DNA of 38,921 nt from an uncultured Clostridia bacterium (GTDB lineage: Bacteria > Bacillota > Clostridia > TANB77 > CAG-508): NCBI GenBank assembly GCA_947588635.1, contig CANPYN010000006.1, forward strand, positions 1 through 38,921, given 5' to 3'. Each line of letters begins with the position of its first letter. The stretch's first letter is position 1. A program made the position numbers and the translations under genes. A model generated the notes under the pieces. It was not told the DNA's origin and did not search any database. It worked only from the letters and a program-made list of their open reading frames with translations. Positions 26,902-35,826 of this stretch are shown here, one piece after another.

Positions 26902-27528
26902 ATGAAAGATAGAGAAATAGAAAGATTAAATAGATTAAAAGAATTTGAAAAAAAGTTATACAATGATGGAATAAAATATATAGCTGGTATAGATGAAGCA
27001 GGACGTGGTCCTTTGGCAGGCCCAGTTGTTGTAGGATGTGTTATTATGAAACCAGAATCATTTATAGAATATGTAAATGATTCTAAAAAAATATCCGAAA
27101 CTAAAAGAGAGATGCTTTATGAAAAAATTACAAATGAAGCAATTAGCTGGAGCACAGGAATAGTAGATGAAAAAGAAATAGATGAAATAAATATATTAAA
27201 TGCTACAAAAAAGGCATTAACAATGGCTATTGATAAATTAGAAATAAAACCAGATATAATTTTAGTTGATGCATTAGATAAAATAGATACAAGAGGAATT
27301 AAATACATATCGGTTATAAAAGGAGATGCAAAAATATATAGTATTTCTGCTGCATCAATTATTGCAAAAGTAACAAGGGACAGAATAATGAGAGAATATG
27401 ATGAAGTTTATCCACAGTATGGATTCGGGACCCATAAAGGATATGGAACAGCAAAACACATACAAGCAATAAAAGAATACGGAATATGTAACTTACACAG
27501 AAAAACATTTACAAAGAATTTTATATAG
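26902..27528 (+). CDS. rnhB: Ribonuclease HII
   Basis: A 208-residue enzyme that nicks RNA in RNA-DNA hybrids and removes single ribonucleotides. The signature is IAGIDEAGRGPLAGPVV, with Asp31 and Glu32, and further acidic residues are in ILVDALDKI. VTRDRIMREYDEVYPQYGFG is also typical. Ribosome binding site AAGGAAG. It is grouped with pdp, a phosphatase gene and pcrA. Confidence 0.96.
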   Translation: MKDREIERLNRLKEFEKKLYNDGIKYIAGIDEAGRGPLAGPVVVGCVIMKPESFIEYVNDSKKISETKREMLYEKITNEAISWSTGIVDEKEIDEINILNATKKALTMAIDKLEIKPDIILVDALDKIDTRGIKYISVIKGDAKIYSISAASIIAKVTRDRIMREYDEVYPQYGFGTHKGYGTAKHIQAIKEYGICNLHRKTFTKNFI

Positions 27529-27542
27529 GAGGATTTCCAGTT

Positions 27543-28844
27543 ATGAATATTCAAGAAATAATAGGGCAAAAAAGAGATGGGAAAGAATTAAGTAAAGAAG
27601 AAATAAGCTATTTTGTATCTAAATATACAGATGGAACTATTACAGATTATCAAGCAGCAGCATTAATAATGTCAATGTATATTAATGGAATGAATGAAGT
27701 AGAAACTACTAATCTAACATTAGAAATGGCAAGTTCTGGTGATATTTTAGATTTATCTGAGATATCTAATAATGTTATAGATAAACACTCAACAGGTGGT
27801 GTAGGAGATAAAATAACATTAATATTATTACCAACAATTGCATCACTTGGAATTCCAGTTGCAAAAATGAGTGGAAGAGGACTAGGCTTTACAGGTGGAA
27901 CAGTTGATAAACTAGAGTCTATTCCAGGTTATAGAACACAAATAGATATAATGGAATTTATAAACAATGTTAAAAAGATAGGAATTAGTATAATAGGACA
28001 AACAACAAACCTTGCTCCAGCAGACAAGAAAATGTATGCATTAAGAGATACTATTAATTGTGTTGAAAGTATCCCATTAATTGTATCAAGCATAATGAGT
28101 AAAAAAATTGCATCTGGTGCAAATAAAATAGTATTAGATGTAACTGTTGGAAGCGGAGCTTTTATGAAAAACAAAGAAGATGCAATTAAACTTTCTAAGA
28201 TGATGAAGAAGATAGGTGAGATTACAAAAAGAGAAACAACTTGTGTTCTTACAAATATGAATGAGCCAGTAGGATATGCGATTGGGAACACATTAGAAGT
28301 AATTGAAGCAGTAGAATGTTTGAAAGGGAATGTTTCAAAAGATATAAAAGAGATTATAACAACAATAGGAAGTTATATAATAAAGCTATCTGGTAAAAAT
28401 GATAATTTAGAAGAAAATAAAAAAATGATATTAGATAATATAGAAAATGGAAAAGCATATAATAAATTTTTAGAGCTTATACAAAATCAAGGTGGAGATA
28501 CAGAATATATAAAAAATCTAGATAAATTTGAAAAGGCAAAATATATTATGCCAGTAGTATCAGAAAAAGATGGATTTATAGAAGAGATAAATGCTGAAAA
28601 AATAGGAAAAGTATCAGTAATGCTTGGAGCAGGACGTATAAAAAAAGAAGACGATATAGATAAGACAGTAGGAATTATTCTAAATAAGAAGATATCAGAC
28701 AAAGTACAAAAAGGTGAAGTCCTTGCATATGTTCATGCAAACGATGAACAGAAAGGGAAAGAAGCAGTAGAAAAAATAAAAGAGATATATAAAATATCTG
28801 AAATGAAAATAGAAAAAGAGAAGATTATATTAGGAGTGATTTAA
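27543..28844 (+). CDS. pdp: Pyrimidine-nucleoside phosphorylase
   Basis: A 433-residue enzyme splitting uridine and thymidine (and deoxyuridine) with phosphate, in nucleoside salvage. KHSTGGVGDK at about 81-90 binds phosphate, and SGRGLGFTGGTVDKLESIPG at about 109-128 is the family signature. The length is usual. Thymidine phosphorylase DeoA is the close alternative; the Firmicute setting favours Pdp. AGGAGG is 9 bases before the ATG, and it is 14 bases after rnhB. Confidence 0.93.
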   Translation: MNIQEIIGQKRDGKELSKEEISYFVSKYTDGTITDYQAAALIMSMYINGMNEVETTNLTLEMASSGDILDLSEISNNVIDKHSTGGVGDKITLILLPTIASLGIPVAKMSGRGLGFTGGTVDKLESIPGYRTQIDIMEFINNVKKIGISIIGQTTNLAPADKKMYALRDTINCVESIPLIVSSIMSKKIASGANKIVLDVTVGSGAFMKNKEDAIKLSKMMKKIGEITKRETTCVLTNMNEPVGYAIGNTLEVIEAVECLKGNVSKDIKEIITTIGSYIIKLSGKNDNLEENKKMILDNIENGKAYNKFLELIQNQGGDTEYIKNLDKFEKAKYIMPVVSEKDGFIEEINAEKIGKVSVMLGAGRIKKEDDIDKTVGIILNKKISDKVQKGEVLAYVHANDEQKGKEAVEKIKEIYKISEMKIEKEKIILGVI

Positions 28845-28849
28845 GCAAA

Positions 28850-29314
28850 ATGAAAATAATGTTTATATGCACAGGAAATATATGCAGAAGTGCTATGGCA
28901 CATAAAATGCTTGAAAAAAGAGCAAAAGAAGAAAAAAAAGATATACAAGTATATTCATGTGGGATATTTGCAGAAAATGGAGATATTCCAACATATGAAG
29001 GAATAGAAGCAATGAAAGAATACGGAATAGATTTGTCTAAACATAGAGCAACAAACATCAGAAATTCTAATATAAAAGATATGGATGTTATATTATGTGC
29101 TACGAGTAGTCACAAAAACAATGTTATAGCAATGTATCCAGAATTAAAAGGAAAAGTATATACAATGAAAGAATATGTAGGTTATCCAAAAAATGATATT
29201 GATATAAAAGACCCATGGGGGTATGGAATAGAAGTATATAGAAAATGCGCAAAAGAATTAGAGGATTGTATAAACAAAATAATTGAATCAATTAACGTAG
29301 AAAGGAAAAAATAA
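28850..29314 (+). CDS. Low-molecular-weight protein phosphatase
   Basis: A 154-residue protein. The catalytic loop CTGNICRS (Cys7 to Arg13) and the general-acid DPWG near residue 121 are intact. Members remove phosphate from tyrosine or arginine; the Thr after the Cys is reminiscent of the arginine phosphatase YwlE, so protein-arginine phosphatase is a real possibility, and a Clp protein (clpE) is present in the window. It lies 5 bases after pdp and directly abuts pcrA. Confidence 0.88.
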   Translation: MKIMFICTGNICRSAMAHKMLEKRAKEEKKDIQVYSCGIFAENGDIPTYEGIEAMKEYGIDLSKHRATNIRNSNIKDMDVILCATSSHKNNVIAMYPELKGKVYTMKEYVGYPKNDIDIKDPWGYGIEVYRKCAKELEDCINKIIESINVERKK

Positions 29315-31588
29315 ATGAACATATTAGAGGGATTAAATGATAAACAATATGAAGCAGTTATAAATACAGAAGGACCAAATTTAATAATTGCCGGAGCAGG
29401 TTCTCGGAAAAACTAAAGTATTAACTCATAAAATAGCATATTTAATTGGAGAAAAGAATATAAAGCCATGGCAAATTCTTGCAATTACATTTACAAATAA
29501 GGCAGCAAATGAAATGAAAACAAGAATAGAAAATTTAGTAGGAGATGTAGCAAATGAAATGTGGATAGGAACATTTCATTCTATTTGTGTAAAAATTTTA
29601 AGAAGGTACATTGACAGAATTGGTTATCAAAACTCGTTTGTAATTTTTGATACATCTGATCAAAGAACATTAATAAAACAGTGTTTAAAGGAATTAAATA
29701 TTGATGATAAAATATTTACCGATAGGGGAGTTTTAGCTGAGATAAGCAATAGCAAAAACGAAATGCTAACACCAGCACAATATTTAGCAAGAGCAAATGG
29801 AGAGTATAGGAAAGAAAAAATAGCAGAAATATATTCTAAGTATCAAACAAAACTAAAAGAAAACAATAGTTTAGATTTTGATGATATAATAAATCTTACA
29901 ATAAATTTATTAACAGAAAATCCAGATATTTTAGAATATTATTCAGAAAAATTTAAATATGTATTAGTAGATGAATATCAAGATACTAATAAATCACAGT
30001 TTACTCTTATAACACTTCTTGCAGCAAGACATGGAAACATTACAGTTGTAGGGGATAATGATCAAGGAATTTATTCATTTAGAGGTGCAGACATATCAAA
30101 CATATTAAACTTTGAAAAAGATTTTCCAGGAACGAAAATAATAAAATTGGAGCAAAATTACAGATCAACAAAAAGTATTTTAAATGCAGCAAATGCTGTA
30201 ATAAAAAACAACTCAAAAAAATATGAAAAAAATCTATGGACCGAAAAAGAAGATGGAAAACTTCCACAGGTACATTTATGTGACAACGAATATGATGAAG
30301 CATCATACATAGTAGAACAAATAGAACATTTAAAAAGAGAAGAATATTATAAATATTCTGATTTTGCTATACTTTATAGAATGAATACACAGTCTCGTAG
30401 TATAGAAGAAATATTAGTAAGGGAACAAATTCCATATAAAATTGTTGGTGGGCATAAATTTTATGAAAGAAAAGAAATAAAAGATGTAATTGCATATTTA
30501 AGGCTTATTCAAAATAATGCAGATAATTTAAGCCTACAAAGAATAATAAATGAACCTAAAAGAGGAATTGGAAAGACAAGTTTAGAAAAAATAGAAAATA
30601 TATCTGCAACTAATCGGAATATCAATGTATGAAGTAATAAAAAAAGCAGATGAATATGGGCTTAATAAAGTATTTGCTAATTCCAGAGATTTTGTAGAAT
30701 TAATAGATGAATTATCAAATAAAAAAGAAGAGATAGAAATATCTGAATTAGTTAAGGAAGTTTTAAACAAAAGTGGATATACCAAAAGCTTAGAATTGGA
30801 AGATACAACACAAGCTGAAAATAGATTAGAAAACTTAGAAGAATTTTTAACAGTTGCTATAGAATTCGAGGAAGAAGCAGCAGAGAGTACTCTAGCAGAA
30901 TTTTTAGAAAGTATAACACTTTCTAGTGATATAGATGAATTAGAAGAAAATGAAGAAGCTGTAACATTAATGACACTTCATAGTGCTAAAGGACTTGAAT
31001 TTCCTGTTGTATTTTTAGTAGGAATGGAAGATCGGAATATTCCCTAGCTATAAGTCAATAGGAGAACCAAGAGAATTGGAGGAAGAAAGAAGACTTTGCT
31101 ATGTTGGCTTAACAAGAGCAGAAGAATACCTATATCTTACATATGCAAAACAAAGGACAATATTTGGCTCAACTTCATGTAATAAAGTTTCAAGATTTTT
31201 AGATGAGATACCAAAAGACTTGTTAGAAGGATATGAAAAAACAAGTAAAAATACAAATGAGGAAAGAGAGACTGTATATGATTGGGAATATGGAACTGTG
31301 AAAAAATATCAGACTAAAGCATTTAAAGATAAATTTTCACCATCAAAACCTGCATTTGAATTTAGAACAGCAGAGAGTTTTTTGAATTCTATTAATAAGA
31401 CTAATAATAGTAATAATGTAGATTTAAGCAAATTCAGAGCAGGGATAACTGTACAACATAAAAAATTTGGAGAAGGAGTAATAAACTCTGTTGAGCAAGA
31501 AGGCGACGACTTAAAGTTAGACATAAATTTTGAAAAAGTTGGTCATAAAAGATTAATGGCTAAATACGCCAATCTAGAAATTATTTAA
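29315..31588 (+). CDS. pcrA: ATP-dependent DNA helicase PcrA/UvrD (three +1 shifts at CGG)
   Basis: 756 residues after reconstruction, the family's usual size. A superfamily 1A helicase for DNA repair and plasmid replication. The order is Q-motif LNDKQYEAV, P-loop GAGSGKT (27-33), LVDEYQDTN, GDNDQGIYSFRGAD, LEQNYRS, then LMTLHSAKGLEFPVVFLVG and RRLCYVGLTRAEEYLYLTYA, with a C-terminal Tudor-like part. Three in-frame CGG codons break it, at 29405, 30615 and 31033; skipping each C restores Gly31 (P-loop), Gly434 (NGISMYEVI) and Gly573 (MEDGIFPS). Without any shift only 30 codons plus two would be made. No other break exists. The start ATG abuts the stop of the phosphatase gene. Confidence 0.93.
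29405..29408 (+). other. In-frame CGGA, +1 frame site 6 (pcrA P-loop)
   Basis: TCT CGG AAA AAC TAA becomes TCT (C) GGA AAA ACT AAA. Restores Gly-Ser-Gly-Lys-Thr. Confidence 0.97.
30615..30618 (+). other. In-frame CGGA, +1 frame site 7 (pcrA)
   Basis: AAT CGG AAT becomes AAT (C) GGA ATA, restoring Asn-Gly-Ile-Ser. The upstream frame meets TGA (30630-30632) within a few codons. Confidence 0.95.
31033..31036 (+). other. In-frame CGGA, +1 frame site 8 (pcrA)
   Basis: GAT CGG AAT ATT CCC TAG becomes GAT (C) GGA ATA TTC CCT AGC, restoring the helicase block Gly-Ile-Phe-Pro-Ser. Confidence 0.97.
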
Positions 31589-31597
31589 ACCAAGATG

Positions 31598-31634
31598 TAA
31601 ATATTTGTCAAAAAAACATTGACAAATATTTACA
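31598..31634. promoter_or_regulatory. Perfect inverted repeat, possible operator, with overlapping promoter
   Basis: GTAAATATTTGTCAA, seven bases, TTGACAAATATTTAC: 15 paired bases. The right arm contains the -35 box TTGACA (31619-31624) of a promoter whose -10 box TATGAT is at 31642-31647. An operator or a terminator for pcrA (no T-run) is possible. The rest of 31589-31907 is AT-rich, and I see no other gene. Confidence 0.55.
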
Positions 31635-31907
31635 ATCACTGTATGATTTAGGCATTTTAAAATGCATAAAATAACAAGATAAAACAATTAAATTTATATA
31701 AAATTTTTTATCAGTTAAATTATAATAATATTTATATCTTAAGCATATTTCATCATTCAAGAGATATTTATAATCTCAAATTCTAAATTTCAAAAGTTAA
31801 AGAAAATTTTATACATTTTAGAAATTATTAATATAATTGTATAAAATTGAAACACATGCAAATAATATACTTGAATAATATTGATTAAAACTGAAAGGAT
31901 GATTAAA

Positions 31908-32093
31908 ATGGCAACATTAACACAAGTAGAGTTGCAAAATTTAAAACACTTAATAAGTGCACATGATACTTCATACCAAAAATTTAATACTTATGCTTCG
32001 CAATGTGTAGATCCGCAAATAAAGCAGATGTTTACAAAAGCTGCACAAGATTCTTTGAATACAAAACAAAAATTATTAACATTTTTGAACTAG
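31908..32093 (+). CDS. Small CotF-like coat protein
   Basis: A 61-residue helical protein (LQNLKHLISAHDTSYQKFN, ending in KQKLLTFLN) related to spore coat proteins of the CotF group and to short DUF-type coat proteins of Clostridia. I chose ATG 31908, 8 bases after AAAGGA. It lies 12 bases before another coat-like gene, so the two form a pair. The family assignment is by sequence character and context. Confidence 0.65.
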   Translation: MATLTQVELQNLKHLISAHDTSYQKFNTYASQCVDPQIKQMFTKAAQDSLNTKQKLLTFLN

Positions 32094-32105
32094 GAGGGAT
32101 ATAAA

Positions 32106-32351
32106 TTGGAAGAAAAGTATATGGTAAACGATATTTTGGAAAGTACTAAAGCTGAACTTACAACATATCAAAATGTTATTTCAGAAACAGAAAACATGCA
32201 ACTTAGACAGGCTATACAGCAAATAAGAGATGATGACGAATCATTTCAGTATGAACTATTTAAAGTTGCTCAAGCAAAAGGATATTATAAACCATCATCT
32301 GAAGCACCACAATCAGAAATTGACAACATAAAAAATGAAGTTGCTAATTAA
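32106..32351 (+). CDS. Spore coat protein, CotF family
   Basis: An 81-residue protein with the CotF-like block MVNDILESTKAELTTYQNVI and the end FKVAQAKGYYKPS. These proteins coat the endospore. The start is TTG, 7 bases after AGGAGGG. Together with the preceding gene it points to a spore-forming organism. The stretch 32352-32601 holds a promoter at 32534-32562 and nothing else I recognise. Confidence 0.75.
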   Translation: MEEKYMVNDILESTKAELTTYQNVISETENMQLRQAIQQIRDDDESFQYELFKVAQAKGYYKPSSEAPQSEIDNIKNEVAN

Positions 32352-32533
32352 AAAATAAGACATTAATATTAGTTGTATTAATGCATCTATAGTATGCGAA
32401 AAGCTTACGGAAACAACGATAATATGAACATATATGCAAAATGAAATAGCGAGTAATTAAGAGAAAAAAAGAGTTAAAAAGAGAATATATGAGTATCTAA
32501 AATTATAAAACAATAAATCAAAGATTATAAAAA

Positions 32534-32562
32534 TTGCCAAAAAATTTAAAACAATGTAAAAT
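32534..32562 (+). promoter_or_regulatory. Promoter of the M23 peptidase gene
   Basis: TTGCCA at 32534-32539, 17 bases, TAAAAT at 32557-32562. Confidence 0.5.
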
Positions 32563-32601
32563 ATACAAGTACTATAAAAAAGGAAAACAATTAAGATAGG
32601 A

Positions 32602-33606
32602 GTGTTAAAAATTTTAAAAAGTATAAAAAGTATATTTGTTCACATTAGAAGTTCATTAAAATTTATATTTTTATTAATAATAGCAACAATAGTTATAATT
32701 GGTATAATTTCTCTAGTATATAGACCAATGTATAGTGTTACTTTAAATGGTGAATTTATAGGATATACATCAAATAAAAGTAAATTACAAAAAAGAATAA
32801 ATGAATATTTAGAAAATACAGAGGGAAACGTTGCATTTATAGACGTAAAAAACTTACCTGAATATTCACTATGCTTATTAAAGAAAGAGAATCAAACAAA
32901 TGATGATGAAATATTCGAAAAAATAAAAAATTCAGGAACAACATATTATGAATACTATGCAATAGTAGAAAAATCAAAAGAAAAATACTATGTTGCTACA
33001 AAAGAAGATGCCGAAAATGTAATAAATAAATTGAAGGAAAAGAAAAGTACAAATGTTTCGGACTTAGGATATTCGCAAATTCATTCAACAGAACTTAAGG
33101 AATTTAAAGATACAGAATCAATTATAACAGCATTATATGAAAAGCCAACAGTAACAATTGCATCTTCAGCATATTCAACATATACTGGACAAAGAATAGT
33201 AAGCAATGCTACTCCATCTGCACAAGTGTTAGGAATAGGATTAATAAAACCAGTTTCTGGTATAATAACTTCAAGATTTGGAGCAAGAAGTAGCGGTAAT
33301 CATAAAGGTTTAGATATAGCAACATCATCTGGAACAACAATTGCAGCAGCAGCAGGAGGAACAGTAACATTTTCTGGATGGGATTCTTATGGATTAGGCA
33401 ATTGTGTAAAAATATCACATGGAAATGGAGTTACTACAATATATGGACATTGTAGTAAATTATATGTAACATCTGGTCAAAAAGTTTCACAAGGAGAGGC
33501 AATTGCTGCAGTAGGTTCAACTGGTAACTCAACAGGACCACATTTGCATCTACAAATAGAAGTAAATGGTGTACCACAAAACCCACAATTATATTTATAT
33601 AAATAA
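32602..33606 (+). CDS. Membrane-anchored M23 peptidase
   Basis: A 334-residue protein if it starts at GTG 32602. A membrane segment lies at about 20-42, then a region to about 200 without known domain, then an M23 endopeptidase (about 210-334). Zinc ligands are His234 and Asp238 (HKGLD) and His316 (HLHLQIE, first His 314). It cuts peptide bridges of peptidoglycan; in sporulating Clostridia such proteins (SpoIIQ type) also act in the engulfment channel, which I cannot tell apart here. The GTG overlaps AGGAG (32598-32602); an ATT at 32611, 8 bases after that site, is a better-placed start. A terminator follows. Confidence 0.85.
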   Translation: MLKILKSIKSIFVHIRSSLKFIFLLIIATIVIIGIISLVYRPMYSVTLNGEFIGYTSNKSKLQKRINEYLENTEGNVAFIDVKNLPEYSLCLLKKENQTNDDEIFEKIKNSGTTYYEYYAIVEKSKEKYYVATKEDAENVINKLKEKKSTNVSDLGYSQIHSTELKEFKDTESIITALYEKPTVTIASSAYSTYTGQRIVSNATPSAQVLGIGLIKPVSGIITSRFGARSSGNHKGLDIATSSGTTIAAAAGGTVTFSGWDSYGLGNCVKISHGNGVTTIYGHCSKLYVTSGQKVSQGEAIAAVGSTGNSTGPHLHLQIEVNGVPQNPQLYLYK

Positions 33607-33616
33607 GATAAAATTA

Positions 33617-33646
33617 AGAGCGATAAATGATTTATCGCTCTTTTGT
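33617..33646 (+). terminator. Intrinsic terminator after the M23 gene
   Basis: AAGAGCGATAAA, TGA, TTTATCGCTCTT then T residues. Confidence 0.9.
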
Positions 33647-33740
33647 TTGTTGTACAGGAAACTCCATGAAACCTTTTAGTTTCGCAACACAAAGTAATAG
33701 TCTGACATCAAAAAAACCATTGTTGATGTTCCTATATAAC
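33646..33740. repeat. Intergenic repeat, family C, copy 2
   Basis: GTTGTACAGGAAA follows the terminator, and AATAGTCTGACATCAAAAAA lies at about 33698-33717, matching the copy at 17949-18095. Both sit directly after a terminator. Confidence 0.6.
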
Positions 33741-33756
33741 AGTGTTTAAAAAAAGA

Positions 33757-34372
33757 TTATTTACTAAAATGTTTAACACAGTTATTAATAGCATTTGTTT
33801 TAAAAATAGATTTACCATATTCCTTTAATTTTCTTTCAAATAAATCTGAGTTGTTTAAATGAACAGCAAATTCAATAATTGAATAGTGAATTGATTTGAA
33901 AGTATTTAAATCTTTATTATTTATGTATAAGCATAGATAATACTTTGATTTATATAAATATAAAGTTGATTTTTTTAAAAAAGTATATTTAATTTTATCA
34001 TTTTCGGCTAATGACATACAAAACTCTAAAAAATCATCAAAGGTATTAAACATATATACAGATAAATTTGTAGGGATATTTATACGTTTCCTTCTAGCAG
34101 TTGGCTTTTTCTTTGTTTCTTTATCTGGAAGCATACGGGTTACAGTTAAAATAAAATTTCCGCTCTGGAACAGCTAATGCTTCAATCATTAATTTATAAT
34201 CCTTAGTTTTAAATCCAATTTCTTTTTCTGCTTTATCTAACATATCATAAAATAAATCTTGAGATTCTATAGAATTAGACATAAACGAATGTAGGTCTAT
34301 ATTCTTTTCCTTTAAATCTTGTATATTTAATATTATCCTAATTTTGTTTTCAGTAATTTTTTCAATTCGCAA
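33757..34372 (-). CDS. mecA: MecA adaptor protein (read through a +1 shift at CGG)
   Basis: 204 residues after reconstruction. MecA delivers substrates such as ComK to the ClpC-ClpP protease. The N-terminal domain (MRIEKITENKIRIILNIQDL, then SQDLFYDMLDKAEKEIGF) leads to EALAVPEG-NFILTVTRM. Codon 71 is CGG (34162-34160); skipping the C joins EALAVPE to GNFILTVTRMLPDKE, and the C-terminal half (INIPTNLSVYMFNTFDDFLEF, then YYLCLYINN) follows in one frame. The start is TTG, 9 bases after GGAGG. The partner in this window is a ClpE-type ATPase; whether MecA serves it is unknown. Confidence 0.88.
34159..34162 (-). other. In-frame CGGA, +1 frame site 9 (mecA)
   Basis: On the minus strand GAG CGG AAA becomes GAG (C) GGA AAT, giving Pro-Glu-Gly-Asn-Phe. 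The two halves show no other break. Confidence 0.92.
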
Positions 34373-34538
34373 CTTAATATACCTCCATCCATAATATAAG
34401 TATAATATTATTATAACATCAATTACATTATATTTAAATAGAAAAAATATGGAAAATAGATAATTTGTTTATTTAATAGTACAGATATAACATTATATTT
34501 TAGAAACACCAAAATGTTCAAGGTTTTTAGTAAATTAC

Positions 34539-34567
34539 TTGAAAAATCTATAAATAAAATATATAAT
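34539..34567 (+). promoter_or_regulatory. Promoter of the DUF4321 gene
   Basis: TTGAAA at 34539-34544, 17 bases, TATAAT at 34562-34567. Confidence 0.75.
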
Positions 34568-34598
34568 ATATGAGTATTAACAAAAGGAGGAAATATAC

Positions 34599-34856
34599 AT
34601 GGCAACAAAAGAAAAAAATATATGGGTATTACTTGTATTTTTGTTATCTGGATTAGTAATTGGAGGTTTGATAGGAGAATTAGCATCAAAGATAGATTGG
34701 CTATGGTGGTTATCATATGGCCAAAACTTTGGATTATCTAATCCTATAGAGTTAAATTTAAACGTTATTACAATAACATTTGGATTAATGTTCAAAATAA
34801 ATATAGCTAGTATTATAGGAATGGCAATAGCAATATTTATTTATAGAAAAGTATAA
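34599..34856 (+). CDS. Small membrane protein, DUF4321 family
   Basis: An 85-residue protein with two hydrophobic segments (about 8-28 and 58-82) and the block GLVIGGLIGELAS. DUF4321 proteins are typically found in Clostridia, often near radC and mreB, as here. Function unknown. AAAGGAGG lies before the ATG. Confidence 0.75.
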   Translation: MATKEKNIWVLLVFLLSGLVIGGLIGELASKIDWLWWLSYGQNFGLSNPIELNLNVITITFGLMFKINIASIIGMAIAIFIYRKV

Positions 34857-34861
34857 AACGA

Positions 34862-35037
34862 GGGACATGCCTCAATCTATGAGGAATACCCATGACTGAG
34901 GCTTGTCCCTCAAACATTATAACGAGACATGCCTCAATCTATGAGGAATGCCCATGACTGAGGCTTGTTCCTAAAACATTATGACGAGACATGCCTCAAT
35001 CTATGAGGAATATAGATAACTAAGGTTTTGTCACTCA
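34862..35037. repeat. Three tandem copies of palindromic repeat family A
   Basis: Units at 34862-34909, 34921-34973 and 34982-35037 share ACATGCCTCAATCTATGAGG and (first two) GACTGAGGCTTGT, with a period of about 60 bases including a CATTAT linker. Each forms a hairpin. This fills the gap between the DUF4321 gene and radC. Confidence 0.85.
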
Positions 35038-35117
35038 AACTATGTAATTAAAAGTGAAAAGTACAAAATTTACTTTATAAATTTTGTTGGGGGCAATTTT
35101 ATTTTGAAAGGAATTTA

Positions 35118-35826
35118 ATGATGAGATTAAAAATGAAGGAACTCCCAATATCAGAAAGACCATATGAAAAACTACAACTATATGGACCAGAAATGTTATC
35201 GAATAGTGAACTTTTGGCAATAATAATAAAAAGTGGAACAAAAGAAGAAAATTCATTATCGGTTGCCCAAAGAGTATTAAGCCTAAATAATGCAGATAAT
35301 AAAGAAAACCTACAATTTTTATGTGATACTTCAATAGAAGAATTTATGAAAATAAAAGGAATAGGAAAAGTAAAAGCAATACAGTTAAAAGCAATTGGAG
35401 AACTTACAAAAAGAATATCAAAGCCTATTCATAATAATAGAATAAAGATTAAAAATACTAAAGATGTGGCTGATTTAATGATGCCGGAATTAAGATATGA
35501 AAAAAGAGAAATTGTTAAAGTAATTATTCTTAATAATAAAAACATAGTAGTAAGAATAATGAATATATCGTTAGGAGGGACAAATTTTGCATGTATTGCA
35601 CCAAAGGAGGTTCTTTCAGAAGCGGTAAAGACTGGTTCACCAAAGATAATACTTGTTCATAATCATCCAAGTCGGAGATCCTAAACCGAGTCAAGAAGAT
35701 TATAGAATAACAGATAGAATCTACGAATGTGCAGATATAATGGGGATTGAACTTTTAGACCATGTAGTAATAGGTGATGGAACTTATGAAAGTATATTAA
35801 TGGGAAAGGAAAAGAGGATAAAATGA
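35118..35826 (+). CDS. radC: DNA repair protein RadC, JAMM family (read through a +1 shift at CGG)
   Basis: 235 residues after reconstruction, the usual size. The N-terminal helix-hairpin-helix part has [24 protein letters not shown] sequence and [15 protein letters not shown]. The JAMM metal motif [14 protein letters not shown] is broken at codon 186 by CGG (35673-35675), followed by TAA three codons later; skipping the C restores it. The end is LDHVVIGDG. Its role in repair is not well established. Its TGA overlaps the ATG of mreB by four bases (ATGA), which only the shifted frame explains. Confidence 0.93.
35673..35676 (+). other. In-frame CGGA, +1 frame site 10 (radC JAMM motif)
   Basis: AGT CGG AGA TCC TAA becomes AGT (C) GGA GAT CCT, restoring His-Pro-Ser-Gly-Asp-Pro. 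Confidence 0.97.

Noticed and set aside
29388..29405. TTG at 29388 as the real start of the helicase
   Set aside because: That start removes the Q-motif and half of the P-loop and has no ribosome binding site; the ATG at 29315 with the +1 site explains the whole protein.
34862..35037. CRISPR array
   Set aside because: The three units are palindromes over their whole length with a short constant linker and no unique spacers, and no cas genes are near.
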